Assembly (NCBI RefSeq): GCF_024323335.1
Contig: NC_066579.1
Coordinates: forward strand, 356,702,900-356,766,899
DNA from: Lathyrus oleraceus
Taxonomy: Eukaryota > Streptophyta > Magnoliopsida > Fabales > Fabaceae
Reading direction: 5' to 3'
Length of the DNA stretch: 64,000 nt
Shown here in pieces: positions 34,431 through 47,748 of this stretch (position 1 is its first letter; each line of letters begins with the position of its first letter). Below the pieces are notes generated by a model. The model was given only the letters and a program-made list of their open reading frames with translations, was not told where the DNA came from and did not search any database. Both the position numbers and the translations under genes were made by a program.

Positions 34431-36547
34431 TGTAAGACCCCAATTTTGACCCTAAGATCCCTCATGCATTTCCATCATAAGCATAAGCATTGGGATCATG
34501 ACTTTGTATCCTCCTTACCCCCTCTTTCATTGGGTTTGTTTTGGGAGAGATCACCAAGCACTTTGTGATTATATCATACTTGTATATTATCATTTTACTA
34601 ACTAAAATACCAAAAAAACATGTCTTTGCATTTTCCTAACTCTTTTGTAGGTAGGGCATGATCTCATTGATTCATTAATCACATCTAGGGTTTTGAGACC
34701 CTCATGAACAAAGAGCACAACCAAGAATTGATTCAAGAATGGTTATGATCATCATATATGAGTCCCATTTATTACTACATGTTATATTGATCAAGTTTTC
34801 TTCAAGAGTTTGAGGGTGATTTGCCTTGGAAACCCTAGTTTGACTGGGTATCTTGAGTAACTTCTCCAACAAGATATCTCACCAATTGATCAAATTTCTC
34901 AAGGGACACTTCAAATTTCATCATCTTATTCATATATTATATACCGTGATCCAAGAAAGTCAAGATATTTGGAAATTAGCAAGTTCGTTGATGGTGGTTG
35001 GCCAGATGAATTCATCTGATCAAAATTTGGTCTCCCTAGACCCTATCTCTTATAATTTTCACTATATGAAAATGATTCCAAGATAAAACTTACTCTAAAT
35101 GACATTATAAACAACTTTAATGTTTAGACCTAGAACTAGTTTTTCTCGGAAAATCATTTTCTATGTTGAAACATTATAGGTCATTTTGTCTAAACCCTAA
35201 TTTGAAAGTCAACTTCCCAAGGCCATAACTTGCTCAATTTTTATGAGATGAAATATTTCCAAGTTGAAAAATCAAATTTAATGTGTCTAATTCAACTTTT
35301 ATGTTTGGATTGGGAGCTGATTCAACTTTTTTGAGCATGTGATATGAGGCTACATTATAGGTCACTTTTGACCTATACCATTGATCAAGTGATTTTTCCA
35401 AACTTCAAAAATGCATAACTCTATAATTTCAAATCCAAATGACATGAAATTGGTGACCATTTTAATGGTCTTTGAGAGAGATACTTTGATGAAGACACTT
35501 TTCTCATTTGAAGCTCATATAAAAAATTAAGTAAGGTGGAATATTGAGACATATGGCTTGACACTTAGAAAAATTTTGATATGTCAAATATTTCCAAACT
35601 TCCAGCTCCAATTTCTCCAAGTTCCAAGCTCCAAATTAAAAAGTGTTGAACACCAAAGTTGTTCCTCTTGATCTCACCTTTCCAAAGAGCTCAACTTCAT
35701 TCATTTTGGATGAGAAATGCATAGGCTGCGTATGGCTTAAACAGGCTGATATCATTTGGCATGGATCAATCTTCAAGCATCAATTTACATGTGCCTTTCA
35801 ATCCAAGCCTACTTCAACACATTTGATCTTCAATTATGGACTTCAAGTCATCATTTCATGGGCCTATGCGCACCCATGCAGCATTACATCACATTTTCCG
35901 AATTTGGAAAGTGGAAGTGAGTGTGCAAATATCACTTGATTTAGCTATAAATAGAGCTCCAATTGCTCAGAAATAGACACACCATTGCGCAAGCTTTGAT
36001 CCCCAATTTCTAACCCTCATTTCTCAAAGGAGAAACCTGATAAATTCGTTTGAATTTGAGCTTGAATCTCCACTGTTTTGGAATTCAATTCTCTAGGAAT
36101 CCATTGCTTCTAAACCTTTCCATTCTTCTCCTACAAGCAAGTAGAGTGAGTCCAAGCACAAGCAAGCTCAAGATCCATCGAATTCAGACCTACATTGAAG
36201 GTAATTTGTAGAAATTTTAAACTATTCGATTCTCTTAAATTCTTGCTCAATTCTATTGATTCTTTGGTTGTCTGAAGTCCTACCAATGTAGGCAAGAAGA
36301 TTGAGTTCCTTTGAGGTTAAATCGAAGCAACTCAGTTCATCTACCTCAAATTTCAATTCCACATATCTCTCAATATATTTGGAATTGGAGTGATTGGAGG
36401 TCAGATACGAGCTCAGTGCCATTTTCTCTTCAAGATCATGTCCTTGTTTCTTTTTTTTGTGATGGTTCATGTTGACTAGTCCGGTGAGGCTCACCGGAGA
36501 AAATGATCGGAGCTCTGGCTCCGGTGGTGATTTGGCAAGGCTGCGAA
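34431..36547 (+). repeat. Ogre C 3' LTR, left part
   Basis: The LTR begins TGTAAGACCCC and matches the 5' LTR from 8589, with the TATA box at 35946-35953 and the CCTAC-N4-GTAGG dyad at 36279-36292. It is interrupted at 36547 by the chromovirus; the target duplication GCGAA is 36543-36547. Confidence 0.93.
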
Positions 36548-38579
36548 TGTAACACCCCGATAAAATAAGATAATTATTTAAATTGAGTTAATAATATATT
36601 TATTAATTTAATTAAATAATTGGAATTATTATTATTATTGGAATAATAATTATTGGAATATTATTGGGATTATTATTATTGGATTATTTTTATTATTATT
36701 ATTGGAATAAAAGTAGAAATCAGTAAAAAGGTTCCATTTGGTAAAAAGAGTTATTTTCACGTGAAAAGGGAAAAGAGACAGAAAGTGGAAAAGGGCAAAG
36801 AGAACCAGAGAACAAGGGTTGGAGAGAGGAAGAGCTCGAAGCCGAAGATTCGTCGGATTAACTCAGGTAAGGGGGGTTTATCACCGTTTAATGGGTATTA
36901 TGGGATAATATGTAATGGGTAGTGATAAACCATTGATTTACCTCTGATTGGAATAATTATGCTGGAAATTGTGAACTTTTGGGATGAACGAATCTGGATT
37001 TAAAATTTAAGGAAATTCGTAGGAATTAGATGCAATAGTGTTAGGATTTGTGAGATTGAATAAGATATGATTTGTGTTAGATGATATGAACGAATACTGT
37101 GTAAAATTGGACTGCGGAAGGTTGGATCTGAGGAATTTCGTAGCAGAGAAAGCCATTGCAGATCTGGAAATTCTGGTTTCTGGTCATACGCGTATGGCAC
37201 TAGGCAATACGCGTATGAGATGGTCTGGTACGCGTATGACACTAGGCAATACGCGTATGGATGAGGAGGATGATGTTTTGAACGTGTTTTGGTCTCTGTT
37301 GGTACGCGTATGGGGATGTGGTACGCGTAGCATACGCGTATGGGATGGTGTTACGCGTATGGGTTTTGGCTGAGAAATGGGCCATACGCGTATGGGACTA
37401 GGCAATACGCGTATGGGCAGGATTGTGATTTTTCTGTGCTGTTGTTGTGCAGTTTTTGGTTGTTCAGCTGAGTAATGTAATTTAGCTGATGTATGATAGA
37501 GTAGGGATCATTTCCCGTTGTTTTGAGCAGTATAGGTATTAGTAGAGTGTGCTAATGCTGTGATTGACTATGTGGTATGACATGATATGATTATGTGGGG
37601 AATATGTTGATGATGTATGATGATATGCATAATGTTGTGAATGTATCTATCATGTATGAAATTATGAATGGACTGTTTATGGCTTAGAGTGTGAGCATAT
37701 GTCCATTGTGGATGATTGTTGATGTTTGCATGACTAAGTGATTTAGCTTGCATATTGTGGCCGTTATGGTGGTAGCTAATTCCCATGGTGAGGAATTAGT
37801 GAGTTAGTATTGTGGATTGTTGTTGATGTTTGCATGCTAGGTGATTAGCGTGCATATCATAGCCCTTGGGGTGGTAGCTAATTCCCATGGTGAGGAATTA
37901 GTGAGTGAGTCACTCGGTCTCAAATGAGTGGGACTAGTGAGCTTGGTAGCCGTACCTGGATTTGGTCGGTGAGGTTGAACTATATGTTCATAAATAGTCG
38001 GTACTGCATGCATGGAGTCTCATTGCATTTGTATTGTATGGCGTATAATATGAATGGATGTATTCCAATATTATACGTGTGTTTTGTGGTTGAGTTGAGT
38101 AAGATTTTAGTTGATATTGTCGTTGTTGAATGTATGATCTGATTAGGGTGATGAATGTGTGAAATTACTTGGCATTACATGTTAATTTATAATGCTTATT
38201 ATATCGATTGAGGAACTCACCCTTACAACTATTTTTCAGGTAACGAGCAGTGATTGAGTAGAAGCTAGTGCTTGGAGTCTAGTGTAGTTCCTTAGTGGGT
38301 CATGCTCTGGTAGATGTAACATCGGGATGGGATGTTTTACTATGTTTTCATTTGGTTGTTGAACAACTTTACATGTAATGTATTACATGGTTTGAATGTT
38401 GTTAGTTGTATCCGCTGCGTATTATGCAAATGTTTTATTTTGATTAAATAAATGAGCATGACAGGATATTTTGGAAAATGGTGTATGATGATTGTGTGAC
38501 ACCCTTGAACTGCATATTTACTCTGATTTATATTTTGTTATTTTAATTAATTATTGGGGTATTTTAGAAGGGTGTTACA
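36548..38579 (+). repeat. Chromovirus E 5' LTR
   Basis: This 2032-bp LTR has terminal TGTAACACC and GTGTTACA. It starts with an AT-rich stretch with (ATT)n-like runs and contains ten TACGCGTA palindromes between 37187 and 37413. Open frames over that cluster on both strands are by-products of the repeat. Confidence 0.95.
37187..37413 (+). repeat. Cluster of ten TACGCGTA palindromes
   Basis: Copies lie at 37187, 37208, 37229, 37250, 37303, 37322, 37333, 37352, 37385 and 37406. The first four are spaced exactly 21 bp apart. Most extend to ATACGCGTATG. The cluster is conserved at 43759-43985 in the 3' LTR. Confidence 0.9.
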
Positions 38580-38583
38580 TTAG

Positions 38584-38595
38584 TGGTATCAGAGC
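38584..38595 (+). promoter_or_regulatory. Chromovirus E primer-binding site
   Basis: TGGTATCAGAGC lies four bases after the LTR end and is complementary to initiator tRNA-Met, the usual primer of this clade. Confidence 0.92.
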
Positions 38596-38705
38596 ATAGT
38601 CGGTCGAGTCGAGTCGTAATTATTCTGTTTCCCTGTACGTGATAGGTGTTGTGCAACCCTATCAGTACTTATTGTTTTAGCTTGTTGGGTTTTCAGAATA
38701 GAGAG

Positions 38706-41700
38706 ATGGCTGGAAGAGGTAGAGACGATGCTGCGATTGCTGAGGCTCTGGGTATGCTAGCTGGAGTACTTGGAGGGAATCCGAATGTTGTGGGAATGGG
38801 AGCTGCTCGTCAACTGAGTGAGTTCCAGAAGAACAATCCTCCAATGTTCAAGGGAGCATACGATCCAGATGGCGCTCAGAAGTGGTTGAAGGAGATCGAG
38901 AGGATCTTCCGAGTGATTGAGTGTGCCGATAACCAGAAGGTCAGGTTCGGTACGCATATGCTGTCAGAGGAAGCAGATGATTGGTGGGTTGCTACCCGCA
39001 CTGAGTTGGAAACTGCTGGGAATGCTGAGATCACTTGGGCTGTGTTCAGAGAGAGATTCCTGAGGAAGTACTTTCCAGAGGATGTTAGAGGAAAGAAAGA
39101 GATAGAGTTCTTGGAATTGAAGCAGGGCAATCGGTCTGTTACTGAGTATGCTGCTAAGTTCACAGAGTTGTCGAAGTATTACACTCCCTATAACGAGGCT
39201 ACTGGGGAATTTTCGAAATGTGTGAAGTTTGAGAACGGGCTACGTCCCGAGATCAAGCAGGCTATTGGGTATCAGCGGATCAGAGTGTTTTCTGACTTGG
39301 TTGACTGTTGCAGGATTTTTGAACAGGATACCAAGGCTAGAGCGGAGAGCTATCAGCAAAGGGTTGATAGGAAAGGCAAGAATCAGAATGATCGTGGGAA
39401 ACCGTATGCAGCTGGCAAAGGTTTCCAGAGACAAAGTGGGATGAAGAGGCCTAGTGGGGGAGACTCCAGTGCCCCTGCTAAGTGTTACAGATGTGGTCAG
39501 GCGGGACATCGTATCCATGAGTGTACCAGTAATGAGAAGAAGTGTTTTAAGTGTGGAAAAGGTGGTCACTTGGCTGCAGAGTGCCGGTTGAAGACTGTGA
39601 CTTGTTTCAACTGTGGAGAGGTGGGTCATATCAGTCCACAGTGTCCTAAGCCGAAGAGAGAGAATCAGTCGGGAGGCAAGGTCTTTGCTTTATCGGGTTC
39701 TGAGACTGCTGCAGATGATCGTTTGATCCGAGGTACGTGTTATATTAATGGCTTTCCTCTTGTAGCTATTATTGACACAGGTGCGACTCATTCCTTTATA
39801 TCTTTGGATTGTGCTGTGAAACTTAAGTTAGAGATATCTGAGATGCTTGGAAGTATGGTAATTGATACTCCTGCGAAGGGTTCAGTGACTACTACTTCAG
39901 TTTGTTTAAATTGCCCTTTGAGTATTTTTGGTAGAGACTTTGGGATGGACCTTGTGTGTCTTTCACTAGTGCAGGTTGATGTTATCCTGGGTATGAACTG
40001 GTTGGTGTTTAACCGAGTCTATATCAATTGTTTTGATAAGACTGTGATCTTTCCTGAGATTGAGGAAGGAAAGAGTTTGTTTTTATCAGCAAGGCAGGTG
40101 AATGAGGCGGTAGCAGATGGGGCAGAGTTGTTTATGCTGTTAGCGACTTTGGAGGCTAAAGATAAACTGGTGATTTGCGATCTAGCCGTGGTGTGTGATT
40201 TTCCTGATGTGTTTCCTGAAGAAGTGAATGAATTGCCACCAGAGCGTGAAGTTGAGTTCTCGATTGATTTAGTACCTGGTACTAGGCCGATATCGATGGC
40301 TCCGTACTGTATGTCTGCTGTGGAGTTAACTGAATTGAAGAGTCAGTTGGAAGACCTGTTGGATAAGAAATTTATTCGTCCGAGTGTGTCACCGTGGGGT
40401 GCACCAGTGTTATTGGTTAAGAAGAAAGAAGGTACTATGAGGTTGTGTGTAGACTACAGGCAACTGAATAAAGTGACGATCAAGAATCGGTATCCTTTGC
40501 CGAGGATTGATGATTTGATGGATCAGTTGGTTGGTGCGGGTGTGTTCAGCAAGATAGATTTGAGGTCGGGATATCATCAGATACGTGTGAAAACTGAGGA
40601 TATTCAGAAGACTGCTTTCAGAACAAGGTATGGACATTATGAGTATTCTGTAATGCCTTTTGGTGTGACTAATGCGCCTGGAGTGTTTATGGAGTATATG
40701 AATAGGATTTTCCATCCGTACCTAGATCAGTTTGTTGTGGTGTTTATTGATGACATTTTGGTGTATTCGAAATCTGAAGAAGAGCATGCTGAGCATTTGA
40801 GAGTGGTGTTAGGAGTTCTACCAGAAAAGAAGTTATTTGCTAAACTATCCAAGTGTGAATTTTGGTTAGAAGAGGTTAGTTTTCTTGGTCATGTGATTTC
40901 AAGAGGTGGTGTTGCTGTTGATCCTTCTAAGATAGAAGCGGTATCTAAGTGGGAAGCTCCGAAGTCAGTTTCAGAGATAAGGAGTTTTCTTGGGTTGGCT
41001 GGTTATTATAGGAAATTCATTGAGGGATTTTCTAAGTTGGCATTACCAGTGACGATGTTGACTAGAAAGGGGCAAACTTTTGTTTGGGACTCGAAATGTG
41101 AAGAAGGTTTCCAAGAGTTAAAGAGAAGGTTAACTACTGCTCCTATTCTGATATTACCGAGTCCGTCAGAACTATTTGAGGTTTTCTGTGATGCGTCATT
41201 GTTGGGTTTAGGTGGTGTGTTGATGCAGAACAAGCAGGTTATAGCTTATGCTTCGAGACAACTGAGGGTGCATGAGAGGAACTATCCGACGCACGATTTA
41301 GAGTTGGCAGCTGTGGTATTTGTTCTGAAGTTATGGAGGCATTACTTGTATGGGTCAAGATTTGAGGTTTTCAGTGACCATAAAAGTTTAAAGTATTTGT
41401 TTGATCAGAAAGAGCTGAATATGAGACAGAGAAGATGGTTAGAGTTTCTGAAGGATTATGACTTTGGTTTGAATTACCATCCGGGTAAAGCAAACGTAGT
41501 GGCTGATGCATTGAGTCGGAAATCATTGCATATGTCTATGTTAATGGTTAAGGAATTGGATTTAATTGAGCAGTTTAGAGACTTGAGTTTGGTGTGTGAG
41601 AGTACTCACAATAGTGTTAAATTGGGAATGTTGAAGTTAACGAGTGGTATTCTGGATGAGATTAGAGAGAGTCAGAAATCCGATGTGCTTTTGGTGGACA

Positions 41701-43076
41701 AGTTGACTCTAGTGAATCAAGGTCAAGGTGGTGAATTCAGAGTTGATGAGAATGGTGTTTTGAAATTTGGTAATCGGGTGTGTATTCCGGATGTTACCGA
41801 ACTTAAGAAGAGTATCCTGGAGGAAGGACATCGTAGTGGCTTGAGTATTCATCCTGGAGCTACGAAGATGTATCATGATTTGAAAAAGTTATTTTGGTGG
41901 CCGGGAATGAAAAGAGAAATTGCGAGTTTTGTTTATTCTTGTTTGACTTGTCAGAAGTCAAAGATTGAGCATCAGAAGCCGTCTGGGCTAATGCAACCGT
42001 TGGCTATTCCAGAGTGGAAGTGGGATGGTATCAGTATGGATTTTGTTTCTGGTTTACCGAGGACAACTAAGAATTTCGAAGCTATTTGGGTGATTGTAGA
42101 CAGATTGACGAAATCGGCTCATTTCATTCCGATCAGAATGGATTATCCGTTAGAGAGATTAGCTGAATTGTATATTGAGAAGATTGTAAGTTTGCATGGT
42201 ATTCCGTCGAGTATTGTTTCGGATAGAGATCCTAGATTTACATCGAAGTTCTGGGAAGGTTTGCAGAGGGCTTTGGGAACTAAGCTGAGATTGAGTTCTG
42301 CATATCATCCGCAGACTGATGGTCAGACTGAGAGGACGATTCAGTCACTAGAGGATCTTTTGAGAGCTTGTGTTTTGGAAAAAGGAGGTGCTTGGGATTG
42401 TTATTTACCTTTGATTGAGTTCACCTACAACAATAGTTTTCATTCGAGCATTGGTATGGCACCGTTTGAAGCTTTGTATGGTAGGAGATGTCGGACGCCT
42501 TTATGTTGGTATGAGTCCGGTGAGAGTGCTGTGGTTGGACCGGAGATTGTTCAACAAACTACGGAAAAGATTAAGATGATTCAGGAGAAGATGAGAATTG
42601 CTCAGAGTCGTCAGAAGAGTTATCACGACAAGAGGAGGAAGTCACTTGAGTTCCAAGAGGGAGATCATGTGTTTCTTCGTGTTACTCCGATAACTGGGGT
42701 TGGTCGAGCTTTGAAGTCGAAGAAGTTGACACCTCGATTTATTGGTCCTTATCAGATTTTGGAGAGGATAGGGGAGGTAGCCTATCGTATCGCTTTACCG
42801 CCGTCACTTGCGAATTTGCATGAGGTTTTTCATGTGTCTCAGTTGAGGAGGTACATTCCTGATCCGTCGCATGTAGTCCAAGTAGATGATGTACAGGTGA
42901 GAGATAACCTGACTGTTGAATCATCACCTATGAGGATCGAGGATCGAGAGTTGAAGCAGTTGCGGGGTAAAGAGATTGCTTTGGTAAAGGTAGCTTGGGG
43001 AGGACCAGCAGGTGGCAATGTGACTTGGGAACTTGAGAGTCAGATGAAGGAGTCTTATCCTGAGTTATTCACTTGA
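38706..43076 (+). CDS. gag-pol: Chromovirus E Gag-Pol polyprotein
   Basis: A single open frame encodes all proteins of the element. It is open from a first ATG at 38646 (1476 codons). I prefer the ATG at 38706 (MAGRGRDD), which is where proteins of this clade begin. In the numbering from 38646: gag core about 50-240, three CCHC knuckles at 280-293, 300-313 and 320-333, protease DTGA at 377, RT about 520-720 with catalytic FIDDILVYS (Asp 702 and 703), RNase H beginning at Asp 849, integrase zinc-binding His near 1062, and catalytic Asp 1132, Asp 1193 and Glu 1229 (35 residues between the last two). A chromodomain-like tail covers about 1429-1475 and probably guides insertion to particular chromatin. 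No catalytic residue is missing and the frame has no stop. It is the only intact coding region in the window. Confidence 0.95.
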   Translation: MAGRGRDDAAIAEALGMLAGVLGGNPNVVGMGAARQLSEFQKNNPPMFKGAYDPDGAQKWLKEIERIFRVIECADNQKVRFGTHMLSEEADDWWVATRTELETAGNAEITWAVFRERFLRKYFPEDVRGKKEIEFLELKQGNRSVTEYAAKFTELSKYYTPYNEATGEFSKCVKFENGLRPEIKQAIGYQRIRVFSDLVDCCRIFEQDTKARAESYQQRVDRKGKNQNDRGKPYAAGKGFQRQSGMKRPSGGDSSAPAKCYRCGQAGHRIHECTSNEKKCFKCGKGGHLAAECRLKTVTCFNCGEVGHISPQCPKPKRENQSGGKVFALSGSETAADDRLIRGTCYINGFPLVAIIDTGATHSFISLDCAVKLKLEISEMLGSMVIDTPAKGSVTTTSVCLNCPLSIFGRDFGMDLVCLSLVQVDVILGMNWLVFNRVYINCFDKTVIFPEIEEGKSLFLSARQVNEAVADGAELFMLLATLEAKDKLVICDLAVVCDFPDVFPEEVNELPPEREVEFSIDLVPGTRPISMAPYCMSAVELTELKSQLEDLLDKKFIRPSVSPWGAPVLLVKKKEGTMRLCVDYRQLNKVTIKNRYPLPRIDDLMDQLVGAGVFSKIDLRSGYHQIRVKTEDIQKTAFRTRYGHYEYSVMPFGVTNAPGVFMEYMNRIFHPYLDQFVVVFIDDILVYSKSEEEHAEHLRVVLGVLPEKKLFAKLSKCEFWLEEVSFLGHVISRGGVAVDPSKIEAVSKWEAPKSVSEIRSFLGLAGYYRKFIEGFSKLALPVTMLTRKGQTFVWDSKCEEGFQELKRRLTTAPILILPSPSELFEVFCDASLLGLGGVLMQNKQVIAYASRQLRVHERNYPTHDLELAAVVFVLKLWRHYLYGSRFEVFSDHKSLKYLFDQKELNMRQRRWLEFLKDYDFGLNYHPGKANVVADALSRKSLHMSMLMVKELDLIEQFRDLSLVCESTHNSVKLGMLKLTSGILDEIRESQKSDVLLVDKLTLVNQGQGGEFRVDENGVLKFGNRVCIPDVTELKKSILEEGHRSGLSIHPGATKMYHDLKKLFWWPGMKREIASFVYSCLTCQKSKIEHQKPSGLMQPLAIPEWKWDGISMDFVSGLPRTTKNFEAIWVIVDRLTKSAHFIPIRMDYPLERLAELYIEKIVSLHGIPSSIVSDRDPRFTSKFWEGLQRALGTKLRLSSAYHPQTDGQTERTIQSLEDLLRACVLEKGGAWDCYLPLIEFTYNNSFHSSIGMAPFEALYGRRCRTPLCWYESGESAVVGPEIVQQTTEKIKMIQEKMRIAQSRQKSYHDKRRKSLEFQEGDHVFLRVTPITGVGRALKSKKLTPRFIGPYQILERIGEVAYRIALPPSLANLHEVFHVSQLRRYIPDPSHVVQVDDVQVRDNLTVESSPMRIEDRELKQLRGKEIALVKVAWGGPAGGNVTWELESQMKESYPELFT

Positions 43077-43102
43077 GGTATGTTTTCGAGGACGAAAACT
43101 CT

Positions 43103-43118
43103 TTTAGTGGGGGAGAGT
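43103..43118 (+). promoter_or_regulatory. Chromovirus E polypurine tract
   Basis: AGTGGGGGAGAG lies directly before the 3' LTR. This is the plus-strand primer site and typical in sequence and position. Confidence 0.85.
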
Positions 43119-45151
43119 TGTAACACCCCGATAAAATAAGATAATTATTTAAATTGAGTTAATAATATATTTATTAATTTAATTAAATAATTGGAATTAT
43201 TATTATTATTGGAATAATAATTATTGGAATATTATTGGGATTATTATTATTGGATTATTTTTATTATTATTATTGGAATAAAAGTAGAAATCAGTAAAAA
43301 GGTTCCATTTGGTAAAAAGAGTTATTTTCACGTGAAAAGGGAAAAGAGACAGAAAGTGGAAAAAGGGCAAAGAGAACCAGAGAACAAGGGTTGGAGAGAG
43401 GAAGAGCTCGAAGCCGAAGATTCGCCGGATTAACTCAGGTAAGGGGGGTTTATCACCGTTTAATGGGTATTATGGGATAATATGTAATGGGTAGTGATAA
43501 ACCATTGATTTACCTCTGATTGGAATAATTATGCTGGAAATTGTGAACTTTTGGGATGAACGAATCTGGATTTAAAATTTAAGGAAATTCGTAGGAATTA
43601 GATGCAATAGTGTTAGGATTTGTGAGATTGAATAAGATATGATTTGTGTTAGATGATATGAACGAATACTGTGTAAAATTGGACTGCGGAAGGTTGGATC
43701 TGAGGAATTTCGTAGCAGAGAAAGCCATTGCAGATCTGGAAATTCTGGTTTCTGGTCATACGCGTATGGCACTAGGCAATACGCGTATGAGATGGTCTGG
43801 TACGCGTATGACACTAGGCAATACGCGTATGGATGAGGAGGATGATGTTTTGAACGTGTTTTGGTCTCTGTTGGTACGCGTATGGGGATGTGGTACGCGT
43901 AGCATACGCGTATGGGATGGTGTTACGCGTATGGGTTTTGGCTGAGAAATGGGCCATACGCGTATGGGACTAGGCAATACGCGTATGGGCAGGATTGTGA
44001 TTTTTCTGTGCTGTTGTTGTGCAGTTTTTGGTTGTTCAGCTGAGTAATGTAATTTAGCTGATGTATGATAGAGTAGGGATCATTTCCCGTTGTTTTGAGC
44101 AGTATAGGTATTAGTAGAGTGTGCTAATGCTGTGATTGACTATGTGGTATGACATGATATGATTATGTGGGGAATATGTTGATGATGTATGATGATATGC
44201 ATAATGTTATGAATGTATCTATCATGTATGAAATTATGAATGGACTGTTTATGGCTTAGAGTGTGAGCATATGTCCATTGTGGATGATTGTTGATGTTTG
44301 CATGACTAAGTGATTTAGCTTGCATATTGTGGCCGTTATGGTGGTAGCTAATTCCCATGGTGAGGAATTAGTGAGTTAGTATTGTGGATTGTTGTTGATG
44401 TTTGCATGCTAGGTGATTAGCGTGCATATCATAGCCCTTGGGGTGGTAGCTAATTCCCATGGTGAGGAATTAGTGAGTGAGTCACTAGGTCTCAAATGAG
44501 TGGGACTAGTGAGCTTGGTAGCCGTACCTGGATTTGGTCGGTGAGGTTGAACTATATGTTCACAAATAGTCGGTACCGCATGCATGGAGTCTCATTGCAT
44601 TTGTATTGTATGGCGTATAATATGAATGGATGTATTCCAATATTATACGTGTGTTTTGTGGTTGAGTTGAGTATGATTTTAGTTGATATTGCCATTGTTG
44701 AATGTATGATCTGATTAGGGTGATGAATGTATGAAATTACTTGGCATTACATGTTAATTTATAATGCTTATTATATCGATTGAGGAACTCACCCTTACAA
44801 CTATTTTTCAGGTAACGAGCAGTGATTGAGTAGAAGCTAGTGCTTGGAGTCCAGTGTAGTTCCTTAGTGGGTCATGCTCTGGTAGATGTAACATCGGGAT
44901 GGGATGTTTTACTATGTTTTCATTTGGTTGTTGAACAACTTTACATGTAATGTATTACATGGTTTGAATGTTGTTAGTTGTATCCGCTGCGTATTATGCA
45001 AATGTTTTATTTTGATTAAATAAATGAGCATGACAGGATATTTTAGAAAATGGTGTATGATGATTGTGTGACACCCTTGAACTGCATATTTACTCTGATT
45101 TATATTTTGTTATTTTAATTAATTATTGGGGTATTTTAGAAGGGTGTTACA
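43119..45151 (+). repeat. Chromovirus E 3' LTR
   Basis: This 2033-bp copy is nearly identical to the 5' LTR. It has one extra A near 43362 and about eleven scattered substitutions, and it carries the same TACGCGTA cluster (43759-43985). Confidence 0.95.
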
Positions 45152-45156
45152 GCGAA

Positions 45157-47748
45157 CCATAGGATCCATGTATCACGTTCTAATCCTGAGTGTTGCTTTT
45201 AATTACCATTTATGCCACGCGGTTGACTCAGGTCTTTGTGGAACACGCGTTTTGGATCATCAGATCTGCCACCTCGATTAATGAGGGAGATCTGATGGTC
45301 CACGTAATTTAGAATTTCTGAATTTTTATTTTATTTGCATTTTCTTCAATAACTCATATTAAATTCAATATTGATCCAAAAAAAATGGGACATTCACCAA
45401 AAAATTTCAAATATTTTTCTCTTTCATATTCTGAATTAAAATTATTTTTTGGATCATTATTAATCTTTTTCATGAATTAATTGATTTTGCATTTGTTTTT
45501 AATTGCTTAAAAATATTTTTAAATGTCCAAAAATTATGAAATTCTTTCTCCAAGGTCCTTTGACCTTGTTTGACCTATGATAAATCTCATGGCCATTTCT
45601 TTGGTGTTTTGATGAGATTTTAGGATTTGGACAAAACATATTTGATTAAATGCACTATTTTATTATTTTTTATTGAATAAATGCCATTTAAATTGTGTTG
45701 ACCATTTGTATTGACTTAATTGAGTTTGCTTGTTTGTTGTTGGGCCTTGGTCAAGGTTGATTTGACTTTGTCAAGTTAATATCATTGGATTTAGGGGATT
45801 AATGGAATGTACATTCCATCTCCCAAAATGAATGAATGATATTAATTTAATAAAAATCCTCCTTTGACCAACTTGTGATCTCATTCATCCCCTTCATACT
45901 TCATCTCATTCCTCTTCTTAATTCATTCATTCTATTTGGCCTATGACATCTCAAATTCCTAATGTTAGTTGATTGAAAAATTGACATGAGTATGGATGAG
46001 ATTAGGCCACACTTTTTGCATATTCTTTTTTGTGTGTGGTATGTTTCATGAGCATAGTTCATTATACTATGTCTCTAACATGCATTAACAACAAAATTCT
46101 ATTGCCCGGCCTCAAATAGTTGTGACTTCTACATAAGTCCAATTACGATTGCTTAACATAGCACTAAATTTTTGACACAAAAGGCATAAGCATTCTAGTT
46201 AGTGAGATTGTATGTCTCCCCTCTTTCATGGTATTGTGTGGAAACTTGGCCTTCTTTCCTTCCTTTGGAAGATGTTTTGGTTCAAGGATCCATGCTTGTG
46301 ATAAGTGGGTTGAGTGTTCTCCAAAGAATATCTTGAAAAAGCAAAAGCAAAACAAAACTAACCTCTAGCCTAATAACTATTGACTTTTAATTTCAAGCTT
46401 TTACTTTAATGCAATTTACTTTTAGCACTTTATTTCATTTGCCGTTGTACTTATCATTCTAATTGTTTATGTTAATGCAATTTTCACTTTGTCCATTTGG
46501 ACCATATTGTGTGATATATTTTGTTTGTATATACTTTATTTGTTTGTGTGGTCTTTGACCATTAATGTACATAATAACCACACAAAAACCATAAAAAACT
46601 TTTTGAGTGGATTGTTGGCTTGATCTTGGACAAATGGACTTAGAATCTAGGCAACCTCCCTAAGCTAAAGGACTTGGCCAATGCCAATTTATGAAGAACC
46701 AAGTGCTTAGAATTTGAACTTCATCTGATACATCTTTGAAGACCTCTCTAGGTTTCATCTGCAACATGATCATTGTGAAGTTGTTATTTTGAACATGTGA
46801 CTTGTGAAATTCATCTGTTACATGGGTTATTTTTGAAGAAGATCATGGAATGGATAAGCTTGGATGAGGCCATCTTTATTTGATGCCTTTGCTCTTCAAG
46901 ATAATATAATTGTGCATTTGTGTGTTGCTTGATTCTAAATGTCCAAGGGAATTCTGGGTTTCTATTGACATTTTTGTCTATTGGATTGCTACCAATTTGG
47001 TCAGATCGTTTCAACTCTAAACTTTAAAATTTTATGCATAGGGTAGTCTCTTCATCTTCTACCCATTTCTTTAATTTCAAAATCTCTTCCTCCATTTTCA
47101 AAAACTTCTTTGTGTGAACTACTTTTGTTCTAAACTATGACCACTTTTGCAAAAAGGATATAAACTTTGGCCTTATGCCATTGCATTTTCAAACTTACTT
47201 TCTTAAATCAAACTTGTAAATAACTTAACTATACTTGACTTAAACTTTCAAAAAGCCAAAAAGAACTAACTCATTCAAATCATTTTAGGGCTTTTGTGCC
47301 TTTCAAACTTAATTTTGTTAAAAGTAATGCATCCATTTTGAAATTTACATCACGAACTACGAGGTTTTGATCCCTCATTTTTATGTTGGTACGTAGGCAC
47401 AAGACCGAAGGTCTTGTCAAACATAAAAATATAATTAATGAATTCTTTTCTCATCCCCCCATTCTATTTGTTTGTAAACATCACTTTGTACAAAACTAAA
47501 TATGCACACAAAAAGGGCTCCCTAGGAGTACCTAGGATACTTTGGGTGCTAACACCTTCCCTCTGTGTAACCAACCCCCTTACATGTGATCTCTGATTTT
47601 TATTAGTTTTTAGTTGAAAACTTCTTACTTATTGGGTTTTGTTCGTACTTTTCCCTTTTCCCTTGGAAACAATAAAAGCGCGGTGGCGACTCTTGTTAAT
47701 TGATCTCTAGCTTATCAATAGCTTGATGATCATGAATTTCCCGCTACA
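45157..47748 (+). repeat. Ogre C 3' LTR, right part
   Basis: The LTR resumes after the chromovirus and its second GCGAA (45152-45156). It includes the long palindrome (about 45776-45845), AATAAA at 47671-47676, the U5 copy of TGGCGACTCT at 47684-47693 and the terminal CGCTACA. The two parts add up to about 4709 bp, against 4713 for the 5' LTR. Confidence 0.93.

Larger units (their letters stand above)
36548..45151 (+). mobile_element. Nested Ty3/gypsy chromovirus E (Tekay-like), apparently complete
   Basis: This 8604-bp element has nearly identical LTRs (36548-38579 and 43119-45151), an initiator-tRNA-Met PBS, one open gag-pol frame, a polypurine tract and perfect GCGAA target duplications (36543-36547 and 45152-45156). 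The LTRs start TGTAACACC and end GTGTTACA. By eye I find about eleven substitutions and one single-base indel between them, which marks a recent insertion. A C-terminal chromodomain and the long LTRs point to the Tekay/Del clade. Confidence 0.95.
8589..47748 (+). mobile_element. Ogre C: main Ty3/gypsy Ogre (Tat lineage) with two nested elements
   Basis: The element has a 4713-bp 5' LTR, a tRNA-Arg PBS, ORF1, gag, protease, a putative intron, RT, RNase H, a second RNase H, integrase, a long 3' UTR and a 3' LTR. It spans 39,160 bp. Removing the copia insertion and the chromovirus, each with one target-site copy, leaves 22,189 bp, the usual size of legume Ogres. The LTRs differ by roughly 2-5% in stretches I compared by eye. 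Both insertions came later than the element. The coding part carries several stops and frameshifts, so it is not autonomous. Confidence 0.93.

Noticed and set aside
37074..37405. Overlapping frames on both strands (99 and 73 codons), repeated at 43646-43977
   Set aside because: They arise from the TACGCGTA repeats, which read open on both strands. They lie in an LTR and have no similarity to proteins I know.
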